A DNA stretch of 7,590 bases from an uncultured bacterium. Its GTDB lineage: Bacteria > Bdellovibrionota_C > UBA2361 > SZUA-149 > CALKYB01. Below are positions 1 through 7,112 of the stretch, in pieces (position 1 is the first letter of the stretch; every line of letters starts with the position of its first letter). Where the stretch lies: assembly GCA_938022485.1 (NCBI GenBank), contig CALIEE010000119.1, positions 1 to 7,590 on the forward strand, read 5' to 3'. Made by a program: the position numbers and the translations under genes. Below the pieces are notes generated by a model. The model was given only the letters and a program-made list of their open reading frames with translations. It did no database searches and was not told the DNA's origin.

Positions 1-1652
1 AAAAGAGTACTCACCACACGACTAAGTTCCCTGACCCCTGATTCTTTTGTATAACCCCGAATAAGAAGCTTAATTGCTGCATCACTACATTCCACTTCAT
101 AGTCAGACAGTCCATTGGCATCTTTTGCTCTGTCTAAAAGATAGCGTCGCACGATTTCCAGTTTTTCAGGTCCCGTGTAACCAGAAATCTCCAATACTTC
201 CATTCTATCCAGTAACGGCGATGGAATACTATCCGTCATATTGGAGGTACCAATAAATAAGACTTCCGAGAGATCGAAAGGAAGGTTTAAATAATGATCC
301 TCAAAACTTTTATTCTGTTCCGGATCTAGAACCTCAAGAAGAACAGAAGCTGGGTCGCCTCTAAAGTCCGATCCAATTTTATCGATTTCATCCAGCATAA
401 AAACAGGGTTTCTAGTCCCTGCTCTTTTCAAGCTTTGAATAATTCTGCCCGGCAAAGCGCCAACATATGTCCTGCGATGACCTCTTAATTCAGCCTCATC
501 ACGAAGCCCTCCCACCGAAACCCGGACAAATTCACGACCAAGTGCTCTAGCAATAGATTTACCTAGACTGGTCTTACCAACACCTGGTGGGCCATTTAGA
601 AGCAGAATTGGTCCACGATGGTTCTTTTTGAGTTTCAAAACACCTAAAAAATCAAGAATTCTTTCTTTGGTTTTATCTAGACCAAAATGATCTTCGTCAA
701 GAATACTTCTAGCTAGGTCTAGCTCGATCTTATCTTTACTTTTCTTCCCCCAAGGCAAGTCAATTATCCACTCCAGATAAGTTCGAAGAAGACCGGCTTC
801 ACTAGCATCCGGGTGTGTTTTTCCGAGCCGCCGAAGCTGCTTTTCGGCTTCGTCTTTAGCAACTTTTGGTAATTTCTTTTTCTCTAAGCGCTCAGTCAAT
901 TCTTTAAGCTCGACCTCCTGCCCCTCGGATTCTCCCAACTCTTCATTAATCATTTCAAGTTGAAGGCGAAGCAACTGTTCTCTTTCCGCTGCCTTAATTT
1001 CCCGATTAGCTTTGCCTGAAATTTGATGAGCAACTGAAACCATTTTCAATCTTTCAATCAAAAGCTCTGCAACCATCTTCAACCGACTAACCCCCGACTC
1101 TTCCTCCAAAATTGGAAGGGCTTGATCTGGCGAGAGTGAGAGTGAGGCAGCAATTAAATCCGCTACTTCAGCTGGATCAAAGCCCCTTTCAACTGGATGC
1201 AAGTAATCATCTATCGAACTGTCGTAATCAGCTAAGAGAAGCAAGTTAGCCTTAGCATCTTGCAACACTTTTTCAGTAGACTTTGATATCTTGGTCTTAT
1301 TGTTGGGAATTAGTTCAGTAACCTTAACCTTAAGACTCGGCTTCTCTTCGACCACCTCGTCAATTTTAACCCGACCCTCAATATGGAGGCGAACTTTCAG
1401 GCTATGATCCGGTAAACTTGTGGAGGCAATAACGCGAGCCCATACTGCCGTTTTAGATAGAGAGTCTCCTGGAACGTGCTCGCCCTCGGCGCTGGTCAAG
1501 GCGACCACCAAAGGTAAATCATTTTCAACAGCAAACTTTAGAGCATCATGAGCTGGTCCCTCCGAAACTAACAAAGGAATAACAAGACCTGGAAAAGCAA
1601 CTAGCTCACCAGTTGGTAGAACAGGCAAAACTTTATTAAGCTCGGGCTTCAT
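1..1652 (-). CDS. lon: ATP-dependent Lon protease, 5' part (N domain and AAA+ module)
   Basis: Lon is a cytoplasmic hexameric AAA+ serine protease that unfolds and degrades damaged and some regulatory proteins. About 550 codons are visible, in one uninterrupted frame by my translation; the 3' end lies beyond base 1. The start ATG (1652-1650) gives MKPELNKVLPVLPTGELVAF, the usual Lon substrate-binding N-domain opening, with AAGGGA ten bases upstream. A charged helical linker including INEELGE follows, then the AAA+ module: Walker A GPPGVGKT at residues 354-361 (K360), pore-loop region GGLRDEAELRGHRRTYVG, Walker B with D421 and E422, sensor-1 Asn 471 in GTSN, the LLDRMEV segment, and sensor-2 Arg in SGVREL near residue 541. 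These lie within 1-2 residues of the E. coli positions. The catalytic Ser/Lys protease domain is outside the window, so activity cannot be confirmed. It follows the lipoprotein gene by 93 bases on the same strand, so cotranscription is possible. Family assignment is essentially certain. Confidence 0.97.
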   Translation of the reverse strand, partial: MKPELNKVLPVLPTGELVAFPGLVIPLLVSEGPAHDALKFAVENDLPLVVALTSAEGEHVPGDSLSKTAVWARVIASTSLPDHSLKVRLHIEGRVKIDEVVEEKPSLKVKVTELIPNNKTKISKSTEKVLQDAKANLLLLADYDSSIDDYLHPVERGFDPAEVADLIAASLSLSPDQALPILEEESGVSRLKMVAELLIERLKMVSVAHQISGKANREIKAAEREQLLRLQLEMINEELGESEGQEVELKELTERLEKKKLPKVAKDEAEKQLRRLGKTHPDASEAGLLRTYLEWIIDLPWGKKSKDKIELDLARSILDEDHFGLDKTKERILDFLGVLKLKKNHRGPILLLNGPPGVGKTSLGKSIARALGREFVRVSVGGLRDEAELRGHRRTYVGALPGRIIQSLKRAGTRNPVFMLDEIDKIGSDFRGDPASVLLEVLDPEQNKSFEDHYLNLPFDLSEVLFIGTSNMTDSIPSPLLDRMEVLEISGYTGPEKLEIVRRYLLDRAKDANGLSDYEVECSDAAIKLLIRGYTKESGVRELSRVVSTL

Positions 1653-1662
1653 CAAAGTTTAG

Positions 1663-1668
1663 TCCCTT
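1663..1668 (-). promoter_or_regulatory. Probable ribosome binding site of lon
   Basis: The minus strand reads AAGGGA here, ten bases before the lon ATG. This is at the long end of normal Shine-Dalgarno spacing. It supports the ATG at 1652, which also matches the family's N-terminus. Confidence 0.5.
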
Positions 1669-1745
1669 TAGTCTAAAAAATGCTTCTCGATTCACATCCT
1701 CAAGGCATCAGAGAAATACTTCGCCTTCCCGCAACACTACAAATC

Positions 1746-3653
1746 CTAAGAATCACCAGTAAAAGAACTAGCTTGAGAATCTCCCTGCTCAGTGGGTATC
1801 AAAACCCCACCTGACATAACTTCCACTACTTCACCATCTTTTAAGCGCAAGACACTCATTCTTCTATTGATTTCGCCCTCGCTTCCTACGCTCAAACTTC
1901 CGGTGATCCCCGGATAAGCAGCACTATTTTCAAGTGCATCAAGAACGCCGCCATTAGCAGCACGGGAGTTATAAATAATAGAATTAATTACAAAGGCAGC
2001 AGCGTCATAAGCCTGGGCACTCAAAAGCTCCGGCTCGGTCTTAAACTGTTCTTTATAGTCTCGAACAAAACGGTAAACACTTGAGCTAGAACTGAGAGAG
2101 TTAAATGGTGTTACATAAACTGCTCCCTCAATTAAAGCACCGAATCCCCTTATTGCTACAGGATCATCCCACTGAGCTTGACCCAGCAGCACAGCTCCAG
2201 ACAAATCAGTTTGCTGAATTTTTTCAAGAATAGGAACAGCGGCACTTAAACGATCAGGCAAGAAAATACCTTCTGGAGTGGTAACTGACAGAGCTTCAAC
2301 TGCAGAAACCATAGATTCTGGATCCGTCTCATCGTAAGATCCTTCCGCAATCACAACTCCATTTCTTCTCTCAACCTCACGACGAAAAGCATCTACAAAT
2401 TCAGATCCCATAGCATGGGCTGGATACAATGCAGCAAAAGATCTCAAATTAAGCTGACTAACAGCATAATCTACCAGCTCCGAGACCTGATCCTGAGATG
2501 TCGCTCCTAGGCGAAACATACTTCTTGAAAGTCCAGGAACACCTTGTCTCTTGGTAAAACTAATAATTGGAGTGCCCACCTCTCGGGAAATCTCGCCAAC
2601 CCGCTTTGAAGTTTTGAACAACAAAGGACCAAGAACTATAGCAGCTCCAGCTTCCGAAGATAGATATCGATACTGTTCTTCTGCAACATTTGCATCACCG
2701 TTAGTATCAGAATAAATAACTTTGATATTATTGTCCCTATCGAGGTCTTTGGCAGCTAGTTCAATCCCCTGCTTAACTCGGTTGGCATGTGAAGCAAAAC
2801 GCCCACTTAAAGGAAGAAGGACACCTATAACCAAAGGTTGTCCGGTAGCCACTCCAACTTGCTGATTAGATTTACTACCTTCCTTACTGGAGAAAACTGG
2901 TGCATCGGCTGTATAAGTTGAAGATTTAAACCACTTACTGTCCAGTCCGGCGGTTGGTTGTTGCCCTTCTCTTCTTCTATTATCTTCCTGAGAAAATAAT
3001 GACCCAATAAAAGTATCCCCAGACCAACGTTGCATTCTGGACTCAAACTGTTGCTCCGAAACTGAACCAACCATCTTAACAGCCGAACTTCTTGCTACAT
3101 CATAGACAGGACCTCTTCCAGGATCCGCATTAGCCGAAAGCTTAAACCAAGCCAAGGCTTGATTAAAATCATCACGACTCGCATAGGCGAAAGCTGCTAA
3201 AAGAGAAATCCTGGGAGGTAAACGATCATAGGAGGTATTGTTGTCAGAAACATAACCAGAAATTTCAGTTAGTACATCAAAACCTCTTCCTTGCTTAAGC
3301 ATTACTCCAAGCCTGCGAGCAAAGGCTTCTTCCTGAATATCGTCAATGGAACCAGGCTCAACATTTCTCGCGGCAGCATCTCTTTCGGCTTGCTGATAGG
3401 CAAAAGTTGCCTCACGAAGTTTGCCTTTGGCCTCTAGCTGGCTTGGTCTTAAAAGCAATGAACGAGAATTTTTAATCAATACTCCTTGATAATCCCAAGG
3501 GGCATCAGGAGAGACAAAATCGTCCTCAACTACTTCTGGGGTGGTTCTCTTAAAACCTCCACCAACTGTCACCTCTCCTGTTCTGGCGTGGTGGCTGACG
3601 CAAGAAGAAAGAAACAAAATCGAGAGGGTAGAAATTAATGTTAGAATTTTCAT
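1746..3653 (-). CDS. Outer-membrane lipoprotein, penicillin-binding-protein activator (LppC/LpoA) family
   Basis: This 635-residue protein starts with a lipoprotein signal peptide: MK, a hydrophobic stretch, then lipobox LSSC with Cys18 as the lipidated residue. The next residue is Val, not Asp, which by E. coli sorting rules favours the outer membrane. Residues about 65-200 look like TPR-type helical repeats (for example AAFAYASRDDFNQALAWF). A low-complexity linker follows (about 225-272), then a type I periplasmic-binding-protein fold from about 275 (IGVLLPLSG) to 605, with VLGPLL, AQAYDAAAFVI and GITGSLSVGSEGEINRR as typical signatures. Lipoprotein plus TPR plus this fold is the architecture of LpoA, which reaches through the periplasm to stimulate the peptidoglycan synthase PBP1A; the length is also similar. 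I infer the family from architecture and short signatures, not close identity, so the partner enzyme is unproven. The alternative is a substrate-binding protein of a branched-chain amino-acid transporter, but no transporter genes adjoin and the N-terminal repeat domain argues against it. No clear Shine-Dalgarno precedes the ATG. Confidence 0.8.
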   Translation of the reverse strand: MKILTLISTLSILFLSSCVSHHARTGEVTVGGGFKRTTPEVVEDDFVSPDAPWDYQGVLIKNSRSLLLRPSQLEAKGKLREATFAYQQAERDAAARNVEPGSIDDIQEEAFARRLGVMLKQGRGFDVLTEISGYVSDNNTSYDRLPPRISLLAAFAYASRDDFNQALAWFKLSANADPGRGPVYDVARSSAVKMVGSVSEQQFESRMQRWSGDTFIGSLFSQEDNRRREGQQPTAGLDSKWFKSSTYTADAPVFSSKEGSKSNQQVGVATGQPLVIGVLLPLSGRFASHANRVKQGIELAAKDLDRDNNIKVIYSDTNGDANVAEEQYRYLSSEAGAAIVLGPLLFKTSKRVGEISREVGTPIISFTKRQGVPGLSRSMFRLGATSQDQVSELVDYAVSQLNLRSFAALYPAHAMGSEFVDAFRREVERRNGVVIAEGSYDETDPESMVSAVEALSVTTPEGIFLPDRLSAAVPILEKIQQTDLSGAVLLGQAQWDDPVAIRGFGALIEGAVYVTPFNSLSSSSSVYRFVRDYKEQFKTEPELLSAQAYDAAAFVINSIIYNSRAANGGVLDALENSAAYPGITGSLSVGSEGEINRRMSVLRLKDGEVVEVMSGGVLIPTEQGDSQASSFTGDS

Positions 3654-3700
3654 GTAAGAATAATTACTAGATCGAAAGTAAATAGAAAAGGAATCACTGT

Positions 3701-3706
3701 ATTATA
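3701..3706 (-). promoter_or_regulatory. Candidate -10 box for the lipoprotein gene
   Basis: The minus strand reads TATAAT, a perfect sigma-70 -10 hexamer, 47 bases before the lipoprotein ATG, which would give a leader of about 40 bases. The -35 position at 17-base spacing reads TTCCTA and matches the consensus at only three of six positions; there is no extended -10 TG. The region is AT-rich, so chance is a real alternative. If genuine, the lipoprotein gene (and perhaps lon) is transcribed independently of the chaperone genes. Confidence 0.35.
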
Positions 3707-3803
3707 TGCCCCTAAACAATCCATAGGAAGCAGGAAAGCACTTGTTCAACATTATTTTAACGGGCGCTGAATAACCGATTAAATAGCTCGGACTTGACGC
3801 AAA

Positions 3804-3849
3804 GGCTTACAATCGAGTCTTATCTACTATAGGTCCCAGTGAGTAAGCC
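3804..3849. repeat. Inverted repeat with 7-base arms (GGCTTAC / GTAAGCC)
   Basis: The arms GGCTTAC (3804-3810) and GTAAGCC (3843-3849) are perfect reverse complements separated by 32 bases. There is no T-run beside either arm, so it is not an intrinsic terminator. The arms resemble a 7-base-pair tRNA acceptor stem, but the element is only 46 bases long with no anticodon or T-arm. The function is unknown and chance is possible. Confidence 0.35.
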
Positions 3850-3865
3850 CGCAGAGCAACGATGA

Positions 3866-3890
3866 GAGTAGCCGGCTTAACCGCCTACTC
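3866..3890 (-). repeat. Hairpin overlapping the dnaJ stop codon
   Basis: On the minus strand GAGTAG (the last Glu codon and stop of dnaJ) pairs with CTACTC, and after one G-G mismatch CGG pairs with CCG around a TTAAG loop. This gives nine base pairs with one internal mismatch in 25 bases. No U-tract follows, so it is not a standard terminator; it could protect the 3' end of the message or be the remnant of one. Confidence 0.45.
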
Positions 3891-4976
3891 AAAAAACTCT
3901 TTTACTCGCTCGAAGAAGGAAACTTCTTCCGCAACAGGTTTTCCCTCTACCTCGGCTAGTTGTTCCAATAGTTCTTTTTCCTTACCGCTGACAGACTTTG
4001 GAACAGCAACATATACCCTAACCATCAAGTCTCCCGGCCTACCACTTTGCAGGTCCGGCACACCTCTCCCTGACATTCGGAATATCTTTCCAGATTGAGA
4101 CCCTGAAGGAACCTTAAGTTTTTCCGAATCAGTCAAAGTCGGAATGTCCAATTCGGCTCCAAGAACAGCCTGAGAATATGTGATTGGAATCTCGCAAATC
4201 AAATCCCTACCACGACGTTCAAACACTTTATGCTTCTCAACCAAAACTTCGACGAACAAATTACCAGCGGGAAGACCTCCTGCCGGTTTTTCCCCTTCAC
4301 CCCTAAGCTTAAGCCTTTGACCATGATCTATTCCTGCAGGGACTTTCACGGAAAGCTTGGACTCTTTCAACACCAAACCCTCTCCTGAGCAAGGCTTACA
4401 TGGGTCCGATATTATACTTCCGTTGCCTCCACACCTAGGACAAGTTCGACTAATTGCGAAAAAGCCTTGTTGAATCTGAACTTGACCACTTCCTGCACAT
4501 TGAACGCAAGCCTGTGGCTGGGAACCTGGCTTCGCTCCACTTCCCGCACAAGTTTCGCAACCTTCAGGTCTTTCGATATCTATCTCTTTTTCAATACCAG
4601 AAGCAGCCTCTTCCAAAGTCACAGACAATCTAGTTGAAAGATCCCTACCCCTTGAGGGACCACCACCTGCCTGATCAAAAAAAGCTCCAAAGATGTCTCC
4701 AAAAATATCTTGAGCAAAGGACCTAAAGTCCCCACTAAAGCCAGCTCCACCTTGCCCCAATCCCGCGTGACCGAACTGATCGTATCGAGCTCTTTGATCT
4801 GCATCTGATAGCACAGAGTAAGCTTCCGATGCTTCCTTAAATTTCCCCTCAGCCTCTTTATCGTCTGGGTTTTTATCTGGGTGAAATTTTATAGCAAGCT
4901 TACGATAAGCTTTCTTAACCTCTTCGGGAGACGCTCCTTTAGAAACGCCAAGTACTTGGTAATAGTCCTGCTTCAA
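3885..4976 (-). CDS. dnaJ: Molecular chaperone DnaJ (Hsp40, type I)
   Basis: DnaJ binds unfolded proteins in the cytoplasm, delivers them to DnaK and stimulates DnaK ATPase. The 363-residue protein is slightly shorter than E. coli DnaJ (376) and complete. The J domain occupies residues 1-70, opening MKQDYYQVLGVSKGASPEEV, with the essential HPD at 32-34. A Gly/Phe-rich linker spans about 70-107 (GHAGLGQGGAGF). The zinc-binding domain has all four CxxCxGxG motifs: CETCAGSG (140-147), CVQCAGSG (157-164), CPRCGGNG (179-186) and CKPCSGEG (193-200). The C-terminal substrate-binding and dimerisation beta domains follow, with GDLMVRVYV near 315-323. The start lacks the Ala at position 2 of E. coli but otherwise aligns exactly. 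The upstream ribosome binding site is weak (AGG about 13 bases before the ATG). The gene lies 74 bases after dnaK, with an intrinsic terminator in between. Confidence 0.98.
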   Translation of the reverse strand: MKQDYYQVLGVSKGASPEEVKKAYRKLAIKFHPDKNPDDKEAEGKFKEASEAYSVLSDADQRARYDQFGHAGLGQGGAGFSGDFRSFAQDIFGDIFGAFFDQAGGGPSRGRDLSTRLSVTLEEAASGIEKEIDIERPEGCETCAGSGAKPGSQPQACVQCAGSGQVQIQQGFFAISRTCPRCGGNGSIISDPCKPCSGEGLVLKESKLSVKVPAGIDHGQRLKLRGEGEKPAGGLPAGNLFVEVLVEKHKVFERRGRDLICEIPITYSQAVLGAELDIPTLTDSEKLKVPSGSQSGKIFRMSGRGVPDLQSGRPGDLMVRVYVAVPKSVSGKEKELLEQLAEVEGKPVAEEVSFFERVKEFFE

Positions 4977-5000
4977 AATAACTGCCTAAAAATATCGAAC

Positions 5001-5041
5001 AAAGAAAAAAGGCCACCGAGCTTAAAGCTGAGTGGCCTTTT
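5001..5041 (-). terminator. Intrinsic terminator between dnaK and dnaJ
   Basis: On the minus strand AAAAGGCCAC pairs perfectly with GTGGCCTTTT, enclosing a two-base mismatch and an inner AGCT/AGCT stem. A T-rich tract (TTTTTTC then TTT) follows at once. This is a textbook Rho-independent terminator beginning ten bases after the dnaK stop codon. Only about 25 bases separate its end from the dnaJ ATG, too little for a full promoter. dnaJ therefore probably depends on readthrough, or on a promoter inside dnaK. Confidence 0.9.
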
Positions 5042-5050
5042 GAAAGACAG

Positions 5051-6961
5051 CTACTTAACTTCTTCGAAGTCAGCGTCTACGACATCATCAGCATCTGCGG
5101 ACCCTGAATCTGGCTCAGCTTGGGGCTCAGCACCAGCACTATCAGCGCCAGCAGTCGAATTCTCATAAACCTGCTTTGCCAGGGCATGAGAAGCCGTCGT
5201 CACCTTATCATGAGCAGCTTTAAGAGCAGCAACATCTTCACTATCTTCGAGTAAAGTCTTAGCTTCAGCAACGGCTTCCTCGATCTCGGTTCTTTCTGAC
5301 TCAGAGATTTTGTCTCCGTATTCCTTAAGAGAGTTTTCTGCCGAGTAAACAACTCCATCCAGTTTATTTCGCTCTTCGATCAGACTACGCTTACCTTTAT
5401 CTTCTTCAGCATGCTGCTCGGCCTCTTTAACCATTTTATCTATTTCATCATCACTTAGTCCGGAGCTAGCCGTAACCTGAATAGACTGCTCTTTACCAGT
5501 TCCGAGATCTTTAGCCGACACATGCACAATACCGTTCGCATCGATGTCAAAAGTCACCTCAATCTGAGGGACTCCCCTTGGTGCAGCTGGAATGCCCACG
5601 AGATCAAATCGACCCATGGTTTTGTTATCTCCAGCCATTTCTCTTTCACCTTGTAAAACGTGGATACTAACTGCGGGCTGATTGTCAGCTGCAGTAGAGA
5701 AAATCTGACTCTTTCTTGTAGGGATTGTAGTGTTCTTGTCGATTAACTTAGTCATAACTCCACCCTGGGTTTCAATACCCAAGCTCAGTGGAGTTACATC
5801 CAATAAAAGGACATCCTTAACGTCACCCTGAAGAACACCGGCTTGAATAGCAGCACCCGAAGCTACCGCTTCATCTGGGTTAACACCTTTTCCAGGCTCA
5901 CGATTAAAGATTTGTTTCACTCGATCTTGAACAGCAGGCATTCTAGTCATACCACCAACTAAAACTACTTCGTCAATCTCGGAAGCTTTAAGACCTGCGT
6001 CACGCAAAGCTGTCTCACAAGGTTTCTGCAAACGATCCAAAAGCGAAGAACAAAGTCCCTCCAACTTAGCTCTAGAAAGCTTTAAGTTTAAATGCTTAGG
6101 CCCAGACGCATCAGCAGTGATAAAAGGTAAGTTAACATCTGTCTCCAAAGCAGTAGAGAGCTCATGTTTTGCTTTTTCAGCGGCTTCCTTAAGCCTCTGC
6201 AAAGCCATAGTATCTTTCTTCAAGTCTATGCCCTGATCTTTATTAAACTGATCGGCAAGAAACTCAACTATCGCTAGGTCAAAATCTTCACCACCTAAGA
6301 AGGTATCACCATTGGTAGCCTTAACTTCAAAGACCCCATCTCCCAACTCAAGAATTGAAACATCAAAGGTTCCTCCACCGAGGTCAAATACTGCAATTTT
6401 CTTATCACCCTCTTTATCAAGGCCATAAGCAAGTGCCGCAGCAGTCGGCTCGTTAATAATACGAAGCACTTCCAAGCCTGCAATTTTTCCGGCATCTTTT
6501 GTGGCTTGTCGCTGCGCATCGTTAAAATAGGCAGGCACAGTTATAACTGCCTGAGATACTGGTTCTCCAAGGTAGTCCTCAGCAGTTTGCTTCATCTTGG
6601 TAAGAATAAAAGCAGATATTTCCTGAGGACTTTTAACATCGCTACCAAGTTTCACGTGGGCGTCGCTATTGGATGCTTTCTCGATTGAGTAAGGGAGAAC
6701 TCCTTTAGCTTTTTCAACCTCGGCACTCTCAAACTTTCTACCTATTAATCTCTTAACCGCAAAAATTGTATTCTCAGGGTTAGTAACAGCCTGTCGCCTG
6801 GCAATTTGACCTACCAAGCGCTCCCCCGAGTCGTTTACTGCAACCACAGAAGGGGTGGTTCTTCCCCCCTCACTGTTTGAGATAACTTTGGGATCTCCAC
6901 CCTCCATCACTGCCACACAAGAGTTAGTAGTCCCCAGATCAATTCCGATAATCTTGCCCAT
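5051..6961 (-). CDS. dnaK: Molecular chaperone DnaK (Hsp70)
   Basis: DnaK is the cytoplasmic Hsp70, which binds and releases exposed hydrophobic peptides in an ATP cycle driven by DnaJ and GrpE. The 636-residue protein is complete (E. coli 638). The start MGKIIGIDLGTTNSCVAV matches the family exactly, with GAGG five bases upstream. The nucleotide-binding domain (about 1-380) shows phosphate-1 loop DLGTTNS, Lys70 in FAVKRLIG, VPAYFNDAQRQATKDAG, IINEPTAAALAYG (168-180), phosphate-2 DLGGGTFD (193-200) and adenosine loop LVGGMTRMP. It includes the insertion near residues 80-105 typical of Gram-negative DnaK. The interdomain linker DVLLLDVTPLSLG (383-395) leads to the substrate-binding beta domain and the helical lid. 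The tail is Ala/Glu/Asp-rich and ends DVVDADFEEVK, stopping at EEVK without the extra DKK of E. coli. It sits 272 bases downstream of grpE and is followed by an intrinsic terminator. Confidence 0.99.
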   Translation of the reverse strand: MGKIIGIDLGTTNSCVAVMEGGDPKVISNSEGGRTTPSVVAVNDSGERLVGQIARRQAVTNPENTIFAVKRLIGRKFESAEVEKAKGVLPYSIEKASNSDAHVKLGSDVKSPQEISAFILTKMKQTAEDYLGEPVSQAVITVPAYFNDAQRQATKDAGKIAGLEVLRIINEPTAAALAYGLDKEGDKKIAVFDLGGGTFDVSILELGDGVFEVKATNGDTFLGGEDFDLAIVEFLADQFNKDQGIDLKKDTMALQRLKEAAEKAKHELSTALETDVNLPFITADASGPKHLNLKLSRAKLEGLCSSLLDRLQKPCETALRDAGLKASEIDEVVLVGGMTRMPAVQDRVKQIFNREPGKGVNPDEAVASGAAIQAGVLQGDVKDVLLLDVTPLSLGIETQGGVMTKLIDKNTTIPTRKSQIFSTAADNQPAVSIHVLQGEREMAGDNKTMGRFDLVGIPAAPRGVPQIEVTFDIDANGIVHVSAKDLGTGKEQSIQVTASSGLSDDEIDKMVKEAEQHAEEDKGKRSLIEERNKLDGVVYSAENSLKEYGDKISESERTEIEEAVAEAKTLLEDSEDVAALKAAHDKVTTASHALAKQVYENSTAGADSAGAEPQAEPDSGSADADDVVDADFEEVK

Positions 6962-6965
6962 CGTT

Positions 6966-6970
6966 ACCTC
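6966..6970 (-). promoter_or_regulatory. Ribosome binding site of dnaK
   Basis: The minus strand reads GAGGT, with the GAGG core five bases before the dnaK ATG. It is the clearest Shine-Dalgarno sequence in the window and fits the high expression expected for Hsp70. It fixes the start together with the conserved N-terminus. Confidence 0.75.
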
Positions 6971-7088
6971 GCCGTTAAGTTACTTAATTAAATTAGTTCT
7001 AAATACAAGAAAGCCATTTTATGGACGGTTAAGACCCGACTCTCAGAATCTTAAATTTACTAAATATTCTGGAATTTAGACTACTTAT

Positions 7089-7112
7089 CTAGCCATATAG
7101 CCGAACGGCTAG
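7089..7112 (-). repeat. Overlapping alternative hairpins upstream of dnaK
   Basis: The minus strand contains CTAGCC, CGGCTA and GGCTAG in a 24-base stretch. TAGCC can pair with the adjacent GGCTA around a GTTC tetraloop (7098-7111), or CTAGCC can pair with the distal GGCTAG (7089-7112). The two structures are mutually exclusive because they share the first arm. No T-tract follows. This could be a leader structure or an operator, or chance in repetitive CTAG-rich sequence. Confidence 0.4.

Larger units (their letters stand above)
3654..3884. other. Intergenic region between dnaJ and the lipoprotein gene
   Basis: This 231-base gap carries no supported gene. A small plus-strand reading frame starting at 3862 runs antisense through the dnaJ 3' end and is a shadow. 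The gap contains an inverted repeat (3804-3849), part of another that overlaps the dnaJ stop codon (3866-3890), and a perfect TATAAT on the minus strand near the lipoprotein gene. I found no T-tract after either hairpin, so no canonical intrinsic terminator ends dnaJ. Attempts to fold a tRNA here failed. Confidence 0.6.

Noticed and set aside
1653..1745. Possible terminator or sigma-32 promoter before lon (CTTGAGG, T6 run, AAGGC/GCCTT pairing)
   Set aside because: The CTTGAGG has no CCCCAT-like -10 at the proper spacing, the T6 run does not follow a stable stem, and the 5-bp pairing has a 16-base loop without a T-tract.
3795..3832. Plus-strand promoter with TTGACG-like -35
   Set aside because: The nearest -10-like hexamer is about 21 bases away and no plus-strand gene lies downstream.
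3804..3849. Possible tRNA because of 7-base complementary ends GGCTTAC/GTAAGCC
   Set aside because: Only 46 bases long, with no anticodon arm, no T-arm consensus and no CCA; too short for any tRNA.
3862..4098. Plus-strand open frame of 78 codons overlapping the dnaJ 3' end
   Set aside because: It runs antisense to the conserved C-terminal domain of DnaJ, has low-complexity Ser/Thr composition and no ribosome binding site; it is a shadow frame.
4881..5168. Plus-strand open frame of 95 codons spanning the dnaK-dnaJ junction
   Set aside because: It is antisense to dnaJ and dnaK and crosses the intrinsic terminator; composition mirrors the acidic Ala-rich DnaK tail. No independent support.
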